A stretch of 64,000 bases of DNA from Streptomyces deccanensis (GTDB lineage: Bacteria > Actinomycetota > Actinomycetes > Streptomycetales > Streptomycetaceae), in contig NZ_CP092431.1 of NCBI RefSeq assembly GCF_022385335.1, positions 8,928,001-8,992,000 on the forward strand, in the 5' to 3' direction. The notes beneath the pieces were generated by a model. It had not been told where the DNA came from, searched no databases, and saw only the letters and a list, made by a program, of their open reading frames with translations. Positions 17,565 to 27,166 of this stretch are shown in pieces. A program made the position numbers and the translations under genes. Each line of letters starts with the position of its first letter. Within the stretch, counting starts at the first letter, position 1.

Positions 17565-17568
<4 letters not shown>
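16582..17568 (+). CDS. Polar amino-acid/cystine-type ABC transporter permease
   Basis: A 328-residue inner-membrane permease of the HisM/TcyL type. A 60-residue cytoplasmic N-terminal region precedes about five helices. The EAA loop is readable as EAASALGLPKRYQFRRIVFPQALR. The following gene overlaps it by ATGA. It forms the channel for a substrate delivered by the binding protein at 18453-19481. Company of flavin monooxygenases and a cysteine leader suggests an organosulfur amino acid, by analogy with B. subtilis TcyJKLMN. Start: ATG 16582 with GGAG six bases upstream. Confidence 0.88.
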
Positions 17569-18368
<800 letters not shown>

Positions 18369-18452
18369 CCCCGTGTGACCACGAGCCCCCACGCTTCCCC
18401 ACGCCCCCACACCGCCCGCACCACTCTCTCGACACGACAAGGACACCCAGCG

Positions 18453-19481
18453 ATGCCCACGTACACCCGGTTCTCCCGGCGCAGCCTGCTGCGCGGTATC
18501 ACCGCGGCGACCGCCGCCGCCACTCTCGCCGCCGGGCTCACCGCCTGCGGGGGCGACACCGAGGCCGCCACCAGGACCGACGCCGCCGGCACGGTCACCG
18601 TGGGACAACTGGCCAACGGTGCCGCCGAGGAGACCGAGATCAAGGTCACCGAGGTGAAGTCGATCAGCGCCAAGCTGCCCGCCGCGATCAAGAAGAGCGG
18701 CAAGCTGGTGATCGGATCGGGCACGCTGCCGTCCGGCAGTCCGCCGCTCGGCTTCATCGGCAGCGACCAGAAGACCGTCACCGGCTCGGAGCCCGACCTC
18801 GCCAGACTCGTGGCCGCTGTGCTCGGTCTCGAACCCGAGATACGCCAGTCGACCTGGGAGAACCTGTTCATCGGGATCGACAGTGGCAAGGTCGACGTCG
18901 GCTTCTCCAACATCACCGACACCGAGGAGCGCAAGCAGAAGTACGAGTTCGCCTCCTACCGCAAGGACGACCTGGCCTTCGAGACGAAGAAGGACAACGC
19001 CTGGAACTTCGACGGGAACTACGAGAACCTCGCGGGCAAGACGGTCTCCGTCGGCAACGGCACCAACCAGGAGAAGATCCTCCTGGAGTGGAAGTCCAAG
19101 TTGGCGAAGGAGGGCAAGAAGCCGCTCACCGTCAAGTACTTCCAGGAGAGCAACAGCATCTACCTGGCGCTGAGCAGCGGCAAGATCGACGCCTACTTCG
19201 GCCCCAGCCCCAACCTCGCCTACCACGCGGCCAAGACCGCCGGCACGCCCCAGGCGACCCGTATCGCGGGCCAGTTCTCCGGCGCCGGTGAGACCCTCCA
19301 GGGCCTGATCGCCGCGACCGCGAAGAAGGACAGCGGCCTCGCCGAGCCGCTCGCCGAGGCCATCAACCACCTGATCGACAACGGCCAGTACGCCGAGTGG
19401 CTGAAGGCCTGGAACCTCTCCAACGAAGCCGTGGAGAAGTCCGAGGTCAACCCGCCCGGCCTGCCGCTCACCAACTCCTGA
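18453..19481 (+). CDS. Tat-type lipoprotein, family 3 extracellular solute-binding protein
   Basis: A 342-residue binding protein. The N terminus has R9-R10 in FSRRSLLRG, a hydrophobic stretch and a lipobox ending LTAC (C32), so it is probably exported by Tat and lipid-anchored. The mature part shows family 3 features: GFIGSDQKTVTGSEPDLARLVAAVLG and VDVGFSNITDTEERKQKYEF. It captures the substrate for the permease and ATPase upstream. Start: ATG 18453, since residues upstream in the frame do not fit a signal peptide. Confidence 0.9.
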   Translation: MPTYTRFSRRSLLRGITAATAAATLAAGLTACGGDTEAATRTDAAGTVTVGQLANGAAEETEIKVTEVKSISAKLPAAIKKSGKLVIGSGTLPSGSPPLGFIGSDQKTVTGSEPDLARLVAAVLGLEPEIRQSTWENLFIGIDSGKVDVGFSNITDTEERKQKYEFASYRKDDLAFETKKDNAWNFDGNYENLAGKTVSVGNGTNQEKILLEWKSKLAKEGKKPLTVKYFQESNSIYLALSSGKIDAYFGPSPNLAYHAAKTAGTPQATRIAGQFSGAGETLQGLIAATAKKDSGLAEPLAEAINHLIDNGQYAEWLKAWNLSNEAVEKSEVNPPGLPLTNS

Positions 19482-19539
19482 TCATCCGTCACCCCATCCG
19501 CACGACAAGCCCGTTGACTGAGGAGAGGACTCCGCCCCC

Positions 19540-20292
19540 GTGGCCCACCAGACCGACTTCCACGGGGGCGGAGTCCCGCTCGCACCGGACCCGTCGGTCC
19601 TCGACAACGCCGTCTGGACCTCCCTCGACGGCCCGCACGCCCCCTTCGCCGAACGGGTCGGCAGCGCCGCCTGCTATCCCGCCGACGTCTACGCCTTCGC
19701 CGCCCTCGCCGATCCCGAGGACCCGGCCGCCTGGGCCGACCTGCACACGCTCGTCGGCGCGGGTGCCGTCGTCCGGGTCAAGCCGGTCGACCGGGTCCCC
19801 GACGGCTGGGAGGTGCTCGGTGGCGGACAGGGCGTCCAACTGGTGGACACCGGCGTCCAGGCCGAGCCCGCCCCCGAAGCGGTGCCACTCGGGCTCGACG
19901 ACGTCCCCGAGATCCTGGACCTCGTCGCCCTCACCCGACCGGGCCCCTTTCTGAAGCGGACCATCGAACTGGGCACCTATCTCGGCATCAGGGACGGCGG
20001 ACGGCTGATCGCCATGGCCGGGGAAAGGATCCACCCGCCTGGCTGGACCGAGATCAGCGCCGTCTGCACCGACCCCGCGTACCGCGGCCGGGGCCTCGCC
20101 ACCCGGCTGGTCCGCGCCGTCGCCGCCGGCATCCGCGAACGCGGCGACACCCCTTTCCTGCACGCCTCCGTGGACAACCTCCCGGCGATCCGGCTCTACG
20201 AGTCCCTCGGCTTCACCCTGCGCCGCAGCTCCACCATCCGCACGGTCCGGAGCCCGGGAACACCTCCCGCGAGGACCGTACGAACTTCCTAG
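19540..20292 (+). CDS. GNAT family N-acetyltransferase
   Basis: A 250-residue protein. The C-terminal third is a GNAT domain (ISAVCTDPAYRGRGLATRLV, then LYESLGFTLRR), where R/Q-x-x-G-x-G/A binds acetyl-CoA. The N-terminal part is unassigned. In B. subtilis, SnaB acetylates S-alkylcysteines before flavin monooxygenase attack. This gene lies between the importer and two such monooxygenases, so the same job is a good hypothesis. GTG start with an AGGAGAGG element about ten bases upstream. Confidence 0.82.
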   Translation: MAHQTDFHGGGVPLAPDPSVLDNAVWTSLDGPHAPFAERVGSAACYPADVYAFAALADPEDPAAWADLHTLVGAGAVVRVKPVDRVPDGWEVLGGGQGVQLVDTGVQAEPAPEAVPLGLDDVPEILDLVALTRPGPFLKRTIELGTYLGIRDGGRLIAMAGERIHPPGWTEISAVCTDPAYRGRGLATRLVRAVAAGIRERGDTPFLHASVDNLPAIRLYESLGFTLRRSSTIRTVRSPGTPPARTVRTS

Positions 20293-20306
20293 GAAGGTAC
20301 CCACCC

Positions 20307-21542
20307 GTGTCCCCAGCAGCGCCCACCCCCTCCTCCTCCACCGCGCCCACCTCCGAACTGCACCTCGCGGTCGCCCTCGACGGCACCGGATGGCACCCCG
20401 CCTCCTGGCGCGAGCCGACCGCCCGCCCCCGTGAGGTGTTCACCGCCAGGTACTGGGCCGACCTCGTCGCCGAGGCCGAGCGCGGACTGCTCGACTTCGT
20501 GACCCTGGAGGACGGCCTCGGCCCGCAGTCCTCGCACTTCCTCGACCCCGACGAGCGCACCGACCAGGTCCGCGGCCGCCTCGACGCCGTCCTGATCGCG
20601 GCCCGGATCGCCCCCCTCACCCGGCACATAGGCCTCGTGCCGACCGTCGTGGCCACCCACACCGAGCCCTTCCACATCTCCAAGGCGATCGCCACCCTCG
20701 ACCACGTGAGCTCCGGCCGCGCCGGCCTCCGCGTGCAGATCACCGCCCGGCCGAACGAGGCGGCCCACTTCGGCCGCCGGGCGATCCCCCGCATCGAGGC
20801 CTACGACAGCCCGGACGCCCGGGAGACGGTGAGCGAGCTGTTCGACGAGGCCGCCGACCACGTCGAGGTCGTGCGCCGCCTCTGGGACAGCTGGGAGGAC
20901 GACGCCGAGATCCGGGACACGGCCACCGGCCGGTTCATCGACCGCGACAAACTGCACTACATCGACTTCGAGGGCCGCCACTTCAGCGTCAAGGGGCCCT
21001 CCATCACCCCCCGTCCGCCGCAAGGCCAGCCCGTCGTGACCGCGCTCGCCCATGACACCGTCCCCTACCGGCTGGTGGCCCGCCAGGCCGACATCGGCTA
21101 CGTCACCCCGCACGACACCGGCCAGGCGCGCGCGATCGTCGCCGAGATCCGCGCGGAGCAGGCGTCCGCCGGGCGCGCCGACGAGCCGCTGCACCTCTTC
21201 GGGGACCTGGTGGTCTTCCTCGACCACGACCCGGCCGAGGCGGCGTCCCGCCGGGAACGCCTCGACACACTCGCGGGCGAGCCGTACACGAGCGACGCCC
21301 GGATCTTCACCGGCAGCCCGGCCCAACTGGCGGACCTGTTGCAGGAGTTGGCGAGCGCCGGGCTGTCCGGCTTCCGGCTGCGCCCCGCCGTGCTCGGCCA
21401 CGACCTCCCGGCGATCACCCGAGGCCTGGTACCCGAACTGCAACGCCGAGCCGCCTTCCGACGCGGCTACGAGGCCGACACCCTGCGGGGCCTGCTGGGC
21501 CTGGCCCGCCCCGCCAACCGCTACGCCGCCGCGACGGCCTGA
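20307..21542 (+). CDS. LLM-class flavin-dependent monooxygenase 1
   Basis: A 411-residue luciferase-like TIM-barrel enzyme (NtaA/SnaA/DszA group), with features such as AWARDS-like DFVTLEDGLG, IGLVPTVVATHTEPFHISKAIATLDHVSSGRAGLRV and the long insertion after TATGRFIDRDKLHYIDFEGRHF. It uses reduced FMN and oxygen. In the S-alkylcysteine route such enzymes cleave the C-S bond. GTG start with AGGAAGG, 14 bases after the GNAT gene. It may act together with, or on a different substrate from, the second LLM enzyme. Confidence 0.87.
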   Translation: MSPAAPTPSSSTAPTSELHLAVALDGTGWHPASWREPTARPREVFTARYWADLVAEAERGLLDFVTLEDGLGPQSSHFLDPDERTDQVRGRLDAVLIAARIAPLTRHIGLVPTVVATHTEPFHISKAIATLDHVSSGRAGLRVQITARPNEAAHFGRRAIPRIEAYDSPDARETVSELFDEAADHVEVVRRLWDSWEDDAEIRDTATGRFIDRDKLHYIDFEGRHFSVKGPSITPRPPQGQPVVTALAHDTVPYRLVARQADIGYVTPHDTGQARAIVAEIRAEQASAGRADEPLHLFGDLVVFLDHDPAEAASRRERLDTLAGEPYTSDARIFTGSPAQLADLLQELASAGLSGFRLRPAVLGHDLPAITRGLVPELQRRAAFRRGYEADTLRGLLGLARPANRYAAATA

Positions 21543-21564
21543 GCCGGACGGGAGACCCACCCCC

Positions 21565-22917
21565 ATGAGCAAGCCCCTGAAGCAGATCCACCTGGCCGCC
21601 CACTTCCCCGGCGTCAACAACACCACCGTCTGGAGCGACCCCGAGGCCGGCAGCCACATCGACTTCAGCTCCTTCGCGCACTTCGCGCGCACCGCCGAAC
21701 GCGCCAAGTTCGACTTCCTGTTCCTCGCGGAGGGCCTGCGGCTGCGCGAACAGGGCGGAAAGATCTACGACTTGGACGTCGTCGGCCGCCCCGACACCTT
21801 CACCGTCCTCGCCGCGCTCGCCGCCGTCACCGAGCGCCTCGGACTGACCGGCACCATCAACTCCACCTTCAACGAGCCCTACGAGGTGGCCCGCCAGTTC
21901 GCCAGCCTCGACCACCTCTCCGACGGGCGCGCCGCCTGGAACGTGGTCACCTCCTGGGACGCCTTCACCGGCGAGAACTTCCGCCGGGGCGGCTTCCTGC
22001 CGCAGGAGGAGCGCTACTCCCGGGCCAAGGAGTTCCTGGCCACGGCCACCGAACTCTTCGACTCCTGGGACGGGGACGAGATCGTCGCCGACCAGGAGTC
22101 GGGCGTCTTCCTGCGGGACGCCAAGGCCGGGGCCTTCGTCCACACCGGCCGGCACTTCGACATCGAGGGCCGGTTCAACGTCCCGCGCTCACCCCAGGGC
22201 AGGCCCGTGATCTTCCAGGCGGGAGACTCGGAGGAGGGCCGCGAGTTCGCCGCGTCGAGCGCCGACGCCATCTTCAGCCGGTACGCGACCCTGGACGCGG
22301 GGCGGGCCTTCTACAGCGACGTCAAGAACCGCCTCGCCCGCCACGGCCGCCGTCACGACCAGCTGTTGATCCTGCCCGCGGCCACCTTCGTCCTGGGCGA
22401 CACCGACGCCGAGGCCGCGGAACTCGCCAGGGAGGTACGCCGGCTCCAGGTCAGCGGCGCCACCGCCATCAAGCACCTGGAGTTCGTCTGGAACCGGGAC
22501 CTGTCCTCCTACGACCCCGACGGCCCCCTCCCCGACATCGACCCGAACACCGGGGACACGCACATCTCCAAGGGCCGCGCCCAGGTGCGGATGTACCGCG
22601 ACCCGCTCGCCACGGCCCGGGAGTGGCGGGAGCTGGCCGCCGCCAACGGCTGGTCCATCCGCGACCTCGTCATCGAGACCGGCAACCGCCAGAACTTCGT
22701 CGGCTCGCCCGAGACCGTCGCGCGGACCATCAACGACTACGTCCAGTCCGACGCCGCCGATGGTTTCATCCTCGTCCCCCACATCACTCCCACCGGCCTC
22801 GACCCCTTCGCCGACAAGGTCGTCCCCCTCCTCCAGGAACAGGGCGTCTTCCGCACGGACTACGAGGGCACGACCCTCCGCGACCACTTGGGCCTGGACC
22901 CACTGCCCCGCTCGTAG
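21565..22917 (+). CDS. LLM-class flavin-dependent monooxygenase 2 (NtaA/SnaA/DszA-like)
   Basis: A 450-residue enzyme with the full NtaA/DszA pattern: FARTAERAKFDFLFLAEGL, FNEPYEVARQFASLDHLSDGRAAWNVVTSW, and IFQAGDSEEGREFAA. The length is typical of FMNH2-dependent C-S or C-N cleaving monooxygenases, which need a separate flavin reductase; none is encoded here. It starts 22 bases after the first LLM gene with a GGAG element. CmoJ of B. subtilis, acting in S-(2-succino)/S-alkyl cysteine breakdown, is the closest functional parallel. Confidence 0.88.
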   Translation: MSKPLKQIHLAAHFPGVNNTTVWSDPEAGSHIDFSSFAHFARTAERAKFDFLFLAEGLRLREQGGKIYDLDVVGRPDTFTVLAALAAVTERLGLTGTINSTFNEPYEVARQFASLDHLSDGRAAWNVVTSWDAFTGENFRRGGFLPQEERYSRAKEFLATATELFDSWDGDEIVADQESGVFLRDAKAGAFVHTGRHFDIEGRFNVPRSPQGRPVIFQAGDSEEGREFAASSADAIFSRYATLDAGRAFYSDVKNRLARHGRRHDQLLILPAATFVLGDTDAEAAELAREVRRLQVSGATAIKHLEFVWNRDLSSYDPDGPLPDIDPNTGDTHISKGRAQVRMYRDPLATAREWRELAAANGWSIRDLVIETGNRQNFVGSPETVARTINDYVQSDAADGFILVPHITPTGLDPFADKVVPLLQEQGVFRTDYEGTTLRDHLGLDPLPRS

Positions 22918-22989
22918 TTCCCGACGGGCCGGACCGTCGTCGGCCGGGTCATGCGGAGCATCCGTGAGGTCGCCGTGAGGACGTCGCAT

Positions 22990-23006
22990 ACTGACATTCC
23001 GTCAGT
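22990..23006. promoter_or_regulatory. Inverted repeat before the amidohydrolase
   Basis: ACTGAC and GTCAGT form a perfect inverted repeat around five bases, 34 bases before the amidohydrolase start. It is a likely operator, which would give this gene control separate from the upstream operon. Confidence 0.5.
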
Positions 23007-23040
23007 TCTTGTGCGGAACCCATTTCTGGGAGGAATGGCG

Positions 23041-24402
23041 ATGACCACACGGATGCTCCTGCGCTCGGGCCATGTCGTCAGCATGGACCCGGCCGTAGGC
23101 GACCTGCCCCGAGGCGACATCCTCATCGAGGACGGCACGATCACGGCGGTCGAGCCGGAGATCGACGCGGACGTGGACGCCGAGGTGCTCGACATGACCG
23201 GCCGTATCGTCGTCCCCGGCTTCGTCGACACCCACCGCCACACCTGGGAGGCCCCGATCCGGGGTTGCGCTCCCGACGCCACCCTCGACGACTACTTCGT
23301 CGACGTCCTCGACACCTTCGCGCCCGTCTTCACCCCGGAGGACGTGTACGCGGGCAACCTGGCCGGCACCCTGGAGTGCCTCAACGCGGGCATCACCACC
23401 CTCGTCGACTGGTCCCACATCAACAACACGCCCGAGCACCCGGACGCCGCGATCCAGGCGCTGAAGGAGACCGGCATCCGGGCCCAGTACGCGTACGGCA
23501 GCGCCAACACCTCCCTCGCCGACTACTGGTTCGACAGCACGATCGCGGTACCCGGCGACGACGTGCGCCGGATCCGTGCCGAGCACTTCGCCTCCGACGG
23601 GGGCCTGCTCACCATGGCCCTGGCCACCCGGGGCCCCGGCTTCTGCACCGACGACGTGGTCCAGCAGGAGTGGGGCCTCGCCCGCGAACTGGGCATCCCG
23701 ATCACCGTGCACGTCGCCATGGGGCGCCTCGCCGGCCGCTTCGGCATGGTGAGGCGACTGCACCAGATGGGCCTCCTCGGCCCCGACACGACCTACGTCC
23801 ACTGCTGCTACCTCGGTGAGGACGAGTGGCGGATGGTGGCCGACAGCGGCGGAACGGTCTCCATCGCCGCCCAGGTGGAGACCCAGATGGGGCACGGCTG
23901 GCCGCCGGTGTCACAGGCGCTCGAACACGGACTGCGGCCGTCCCTGAGCATCGACGTCGTCACCACCGTGCCCGGCGACATGTTCACCCAGATCCGCGCC
24001 GCCTTCGGCGCCGAACGCGCCCGCGTCAACGCCGACTGCTGGCAGGCCAACCTGCCCGTCCCCGCCAGCATGTTGACGGCGCGTCAGATGTTGGAGATCG
24101 CCACGCTCAACGGCGCCCACGTGGCCGGCCTGGAGGACCGTACCGGCTCCCTCACCCCGGGCAAGCGCGCCGATGTCGTGGCCCTCGACGCCACCGCCCT
24201 CAACATGGCGCCCGTGCACGACGCGACCGCCGCCGTGACGCTCGGCGCGGACGTCTCCAACGTGGAGACGGTCATCGTCGACGGCGTGATCCACAAGCGC
24301 GACGGCAGGCTGCTCGCCGACGTCGACCGGGCCCGTCGCCTGGTCGAGGAGTCACGCGACCGGCTGCTCGCGGCCGTGGCGTCCGGGAAGCGCGCCGCCT
24401 GA
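23041..24402 (+). CDS. Amidohydrolase family protein (cytosine-deaminase/chlorohydrolase type)
   Basis: A 453-residue metal hydrolase. The first metal motif reads VDTHRHTWE, and further ligands fit HV after IPIT, HCCYLGEDEW and the SIDVVTT aspartate. The N and C termini form the usual beta-sandwich (LLRSGHVVSMDP... and GKRADVVALD). Relatives deaminate or dechlorinate heterocycles or deacylate. The position after the monooxygenases could mean deacylation of N-acetyl intermediates, but its sequence is closer to the TrzA/AtzA-like deaminases. GGGAGG seven bases before ATG 23041 sets the start. Confidence 0.85.
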   Translation: MTTRMLLRSGHVVSMDPAVGDLPRGDILIEDGTITAVEPEIDADVDAEVLDMTGRIVVPGFVDTHRHTWEAPIRGCAPDATLDDYFVDVLDTFAPVFTPEDVYAGNLAGTLECLNAGITTLVDWSHINNTPEHPDAAIQALKETGIRAQYAYGSANTSLADYWFDSTIAVPGDDVRRIRAEHFASDGGLLTMALATRGPGFCTDDVVQQEWGLARELGIPITVHVAMGRLAGRFGMVRRLHQMGLLGPDTTYVHCCYLGEDEWRMVADSGGTVSIAAQVETQMGHGWPPVSQALEHGLRPSLSIDVVTTVPGDMFTQIRAAFGAERARVNADCWQANLPVPASMLTARQMLEIATLNGAHVAGLEDRTGSLTPGKRADVVALDATALNMAPVHDATAAVTLGADVSNVETVIVDGVIHKRDGRLLADVDRARRLVEESRDRLLAAVASGKRAA

Positions 24403-24419
24403 CGAACCGTGCGACACCC

Positions 24420-24470
24420 GGACCGCCGAGGCCCCCGACCGCGCACGGCGGTCGGGGGCCTCGGCGGTCC
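24420..24470. terminator. Strong bidirectional hairpin terminator
   Basis: A perfect 23-base-pair stem with a five-base loop lies between the convergent amidohydrolase and Dps genes. The arms begin GGACCGCCGAGGCCCCCGAC. It should stop transcription from both sides. Confidence 0.85.
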
Positions 24471-24547
24471 GCGGTCATCGGCGAGGCGGGTCGGGGGTGT
24501 CGGTGCCGGCCGGCTCGGTGCGAACGACGTCGCGGGCCGTGCCGCCG

Positions 24548-25030
24548 TCAGTCCTCGCGCGGCCAGTTCTCGGCATCGAACATCCAGCGCTGCTTCTCCA
24601 ACTCGTAGGTCAGCGAGATCAGCAGGTCCTGGGTGACCTTGTCGGCCTCCTCGGTCGCCTCGATCCGCTCCCGCAGCCGCCCGATCGCCGCCTCCAGTGC
24701 CTCGACCAGCATCCGGACGACCTCGGTGTCCCGCAGCCAGCCCTCCTTCGGCCCCTGCAGGTCGAACCGTGCCGCCACGGTCTCCGGCCGGCCGTCCGGC
24801 GAGACCCCGATGGCGGCCGCGCGTTCGGCGACCTGATCGGCGTAGGACCGTGTCGTGGACACCACCTCGTCGAGCTGGAGGTGGATCGAGCGGAACCTCG
24901 GTCCCACGATGTTCCAGTGGGCCTGCTTACCGATCAGCGAGAGCCCCAGCAGATCCACCAGGCTCTCCTGCAGCGCGTCGCCCGCGATCCGGCGGGCGGG
25001 CTCGGGAAGCGTGCTCCTCACCATCGTCAT
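24548..25030 (-). CDS. Dps family DNA-protection ferritin-like protein
   Basis: A 160-residue four-helix protein. The intersubunit ferroxidase residues are visible: H38-W39 in KQAHWN, H50 and D54 in RSIHLQLDEVV. Dps forms a dodecamer that stores iron and protects DNA from peroxide in stationary phase. C-terminal end EKQRWMFDAENWPRED is typical. The ATG at 25030 is used; an internal ATG two codons later is equally possible. A WhiB-like gene lies immediately upstream on the same strand. Confidence 0.92.
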   Translation of the reverse strand: MTMVRSTLPEPARRIAGDALQESLVDLLGLSLIGKQAHWNIVGPRFRSIHLQLDEVVSTTRSYADQVAERAAAIGVSPDGRPETVAARFDLQGPKEGWLRDTEVVRMLVEALEAAIGRLRERIEATEEADKVTQDLLISLTYELEKQRWMFDAENWPRED

Positions 25031-25044
25031 CTACGCGTCACTCC

Positions 25045-25320
25045 TCATCGCTTCGTTCCGGCGAGTGCCTCGTGCCGAGCGGCGTCGGCGCTCCCGGTTC
25101 TGCGGAGCAGGTCGGTGCGTTCCTCCTCGCCCATGCCGCCCCACACGCCGGCCGTCTGCCCGTTGCCGAGCGCCCACATCAGGCACTCGCGGCGCACCGG
25201 GCAGCGGCCGCAGACACGTTTGGCGGCGGCGACGTCGTCCAGCGCCGGTCCTGTAGAGCCCACGGGGAAGAACAGTTCGGGGTCCTCTCCCACGCAGGCC
25301 GCTCTCCGCAACCACTCCAT
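25045..25320 (-). CDS. WhiB-like iron-sulfur regulator
   Basis: A 91-residue protein with the four cluster-binding cysteines C9, C37, C40 and C46 (CGRCPVRREC) and the GVWGGM turn, then a basic C terminus. The order and spacing match Wbl proteins, which bind a [4Fe-4S] cluster and act with the principal sigma factor. It resembles the WblE-type subgroup (EDPELFFPVG, TGPAL), but subgroup assignment is uncertain. No strong ribosome site precedes the ATG. It lies 14 bases upstream of dps, suggesting joint stress-related expression. Confidence 0.9.
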   Translation of the reverse strand: MEWLRRAACVGEDPELFFPVGSTGPALDDVAAAKRVCGRCPVRRECLMWALGNGQTAGVWGGMGEEERTDLLRRTGSADAARHEALAGTKR

Positions 25321-25361
25321 GCGGGGCCGGGTGCCCAGCGCGGACGACGGAAAACGCGGGC

Positions 25362-26171
25362 TCAGCGACCCAGTACGCCGTCCACGAACTCCTTGACGTC
25401 CGTGAGTACTTCGTCCCGGTTCGTCTCGTTGAACACCTCGTGCCGGGCGCCCGGGTAGACGCGCTCGGTCCACTCGGTGCCCCGCAGATCCTCGATCCCC
25501 GTACGGCTGCCCGGCAGCGGCACGATCCGGTCGTCGTCGCCGTGCAGCCACAGCAGCGGCAGCGGACCGAGGGACCCGCCCTTCGAGATCGTCTCCAGGG
25601 CGCGGTCGATGGCCTCCAGCGTCGGCCGCTTGAACGGGCCGTGCCACACCAGCGGATCCTTCGCGTACGCGGCACCGACCGCCATGTCCCGCGAGAGCAG
25701 CTTCGGATCGAGCGGCACCTCCGGCACCTCGGGCGGCGCGAGCAGCGCCCGCAGCGGCTCCCAGATCCCGATCAGCGGCCCGGACAGCACGACCGCCGCG
25801 AGCCCGGCACCGTACCGCTGGGCGTACCGCGCGCCGATCAGACCGCCCATGGAGTGACCGATCAGCACCACCGGCAGCCCCGGGTACGCCGCCCGCGCCA
25901 GCACCTCCACGGCGTGCAGATCGGTGACCACGGCCTCGAAGTCCTCGATCAGCACCCGTTCGCCCGCCGACCTGCCGTGCCCCATGTGGTCGGGGCCGAA
26001 CACCGCCGCGCCGTGCCGCACCAGCGCGTCGGCCACATGCTCGTACCGGCCGATGTGCTCCCCGTAGCCGTGCACCAGGAGCACGACGTACCGCGCCCCC
26101 TCGCACGGCCATTCCCTCGCGGTGACACCGCCCCGCGTACCGGCGAAGCTGTGCTCGCGCGAGTCGGCCAT
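25362..26171 (-). CDS. Alpha/beta hydrolase, monoacylglycerol-lipase type
   Basis: A 269-residue Hydrolase_4 family enzyme. Oxyanion motif LVHGYGEHIGRY, nucleophile elbow GHSMGG, an Asp region in LLWLHGDDDRIVP and the catalytic His in YPGARHEVFNE make up a full triad. There is no signal peptide. It probably cleaves monoacylglycerols or similar esters. Start: ATG 26171 with GGAGGAG just upstream. It ends 41 bases before the Wbl gene and may be cotranscribed with it. Confidence 0.88.
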   Translation of the reverse strand: MADSREHSFAGTRGGVTAREWPCEGARYVVLLVHGYGEHIGRYEHVADALVRHGAAVFGPDHMGHGRSAGERVLIEDFEAVVTDLHAVEVLARAAYPGLPVVLIGHSMGGLIGARYAQRYGAGLAAVVLSGPLIGIWEPLRALLAPPEVPEVPLDPKLLSRDMAVGAAYAKDPLVWHGPFKRPTLEAIDRALETISKGGSLGPLPLLWLHGDDDRIVPLPGSRTGIEDLRGTEWTERVYPGARHEVFNETNRDEVLTDVKEFVDGVLGR

Positions 26172-26356
26172 GACTCCTCCAACTACGTCGGTGAAGGTAC
26201 CCGGGGGATCTTGCCAGCCCACCGGACGCTGGTCCATGGGCCGTCCGGGGCCAAAGCGCCACCCCGACGGCGGGGCAGGGGACGCGGCGGCGGCAGGGTC
26301 AACTGGCGAGACGGTCCTGTCGGCCGCCGATAGGTGCGCATAGCATCGGACCCCGC

Positions 26357-27130
26357 ATGAACACGATGACTCTCTGGCACCTGTCCACGGCCGAGTTCGC
26401 GGCCCTCGCCTTCGCCGCCCTGCTCGTCGGCTTCTCCAAGACCGCCGTGAGCGGTGCCAACACGGTCAGCCTCGCGATCTTCGCGGCCGTCCTGCCCGCC
26501 CGCGCCTCGACCGGCGTCCTCCTGCCGATCCTCATCGTCGGCGACGTCCTCGCGGTGCTCACCTACCGCAGGCACGCCCACTGGCCCACGCTCTGGAAGC
26601 TCTTCCCGGCGGTGGGCGCGGGCGTCCTCCTCGGCACGCTGTTCCTGGTCTGGGCCGACGACGGAATCGTCCGCACCTCCATCGGCGCGATCCTGCTGCT
26701 GATGGCGGCCGTCACGATCTGGCGCCGCCGCACGGCCGAGCAGGACGACGAACCCGACGCGATCACCACCCGCGCCGGCCGCGCGAAGGCCCGCTCGTAC
26801 GGCGTCCTCGGCGGCTTCACCACGATGGTCGCCAACGCCGGTGGCCCCGTGATGTCCATGTACCTGCTCTCGGCGGGCTTCCGGAAGCTCGGCTTCCTGG
26901 GCACCTCGGCGTTCTTCTTCCTCATCGTCAACGTCTCCAAGGTCCCCTTCAGCGTGGGCCTCGGCCTCATCGACGCGCACTCGCTCCTGCTGGACGTCGC
27001 GCTCGCCCTCTTCGTCGTACCGGGCGCGTTCCTCGGCAAGTGGGCGGTGAACCGCATCAACCAGAAACTGTTCGAACAACTGGTGATCGCGGCGACGATC
27101 GTCGGCGGCCTGCAACTACTCCTCCGCTGA
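26357..27130 (+). CDS. TauE/SafE family sulfite/sulfonate exporter-like membrane protein
   Basis: A 257-residue protein with about eight hydrophobic segments and the internal repeat of the TauE/SafE family. Typical parts are LLVGFSKTAVSGANTVSLAIFA and GGFTTMVANAGGPVMSMYLL. Family members move sulfite, sulfonates or related anions; many have unknown substrates. It is divergent from the lipase. A link to the sulfur cluster 2 kb upstream is possible but not shown. Confidence 0.85.
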   Translation: MNTMTLWHLSTAEFAALAFAALLVGFSKTAVSGANTVSLAIFAAVLPARASTGVLLPILIVGDVLAVLTYRRHAHWPTLWKLFPAVGAGVLLGTLFLVWADDGIVRTSIGAILLLMAAVTIWRRRTAEQDDEPDAITTRAGRAKARSYGVLGGFTTMVANAGGPVMSMYLLSAGFRKLGFLGTSAFFFLIVNVSKVPFSVGLGLIDAHSLLLDVALALFVVPGAFLGKWAVNRINQKLFEQLVIAATIVGGLQLLLR

Positions 27131-27131
27131 C

Positions 27132-27166
27132 CCTGAAAGCACGGGGCGCAGCCCCGGCTTTTCAGG
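27132..27166. terminator. Hairpin terminator between convergent genes
   Basis: CCTGAAAGC...GCTTTTCAGG with an inner CGGGG/CCCCG pair and one bulged T. It covers the end of the DUF309 gene and follows the TauE/SafE stop. Confidence 0.65.
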
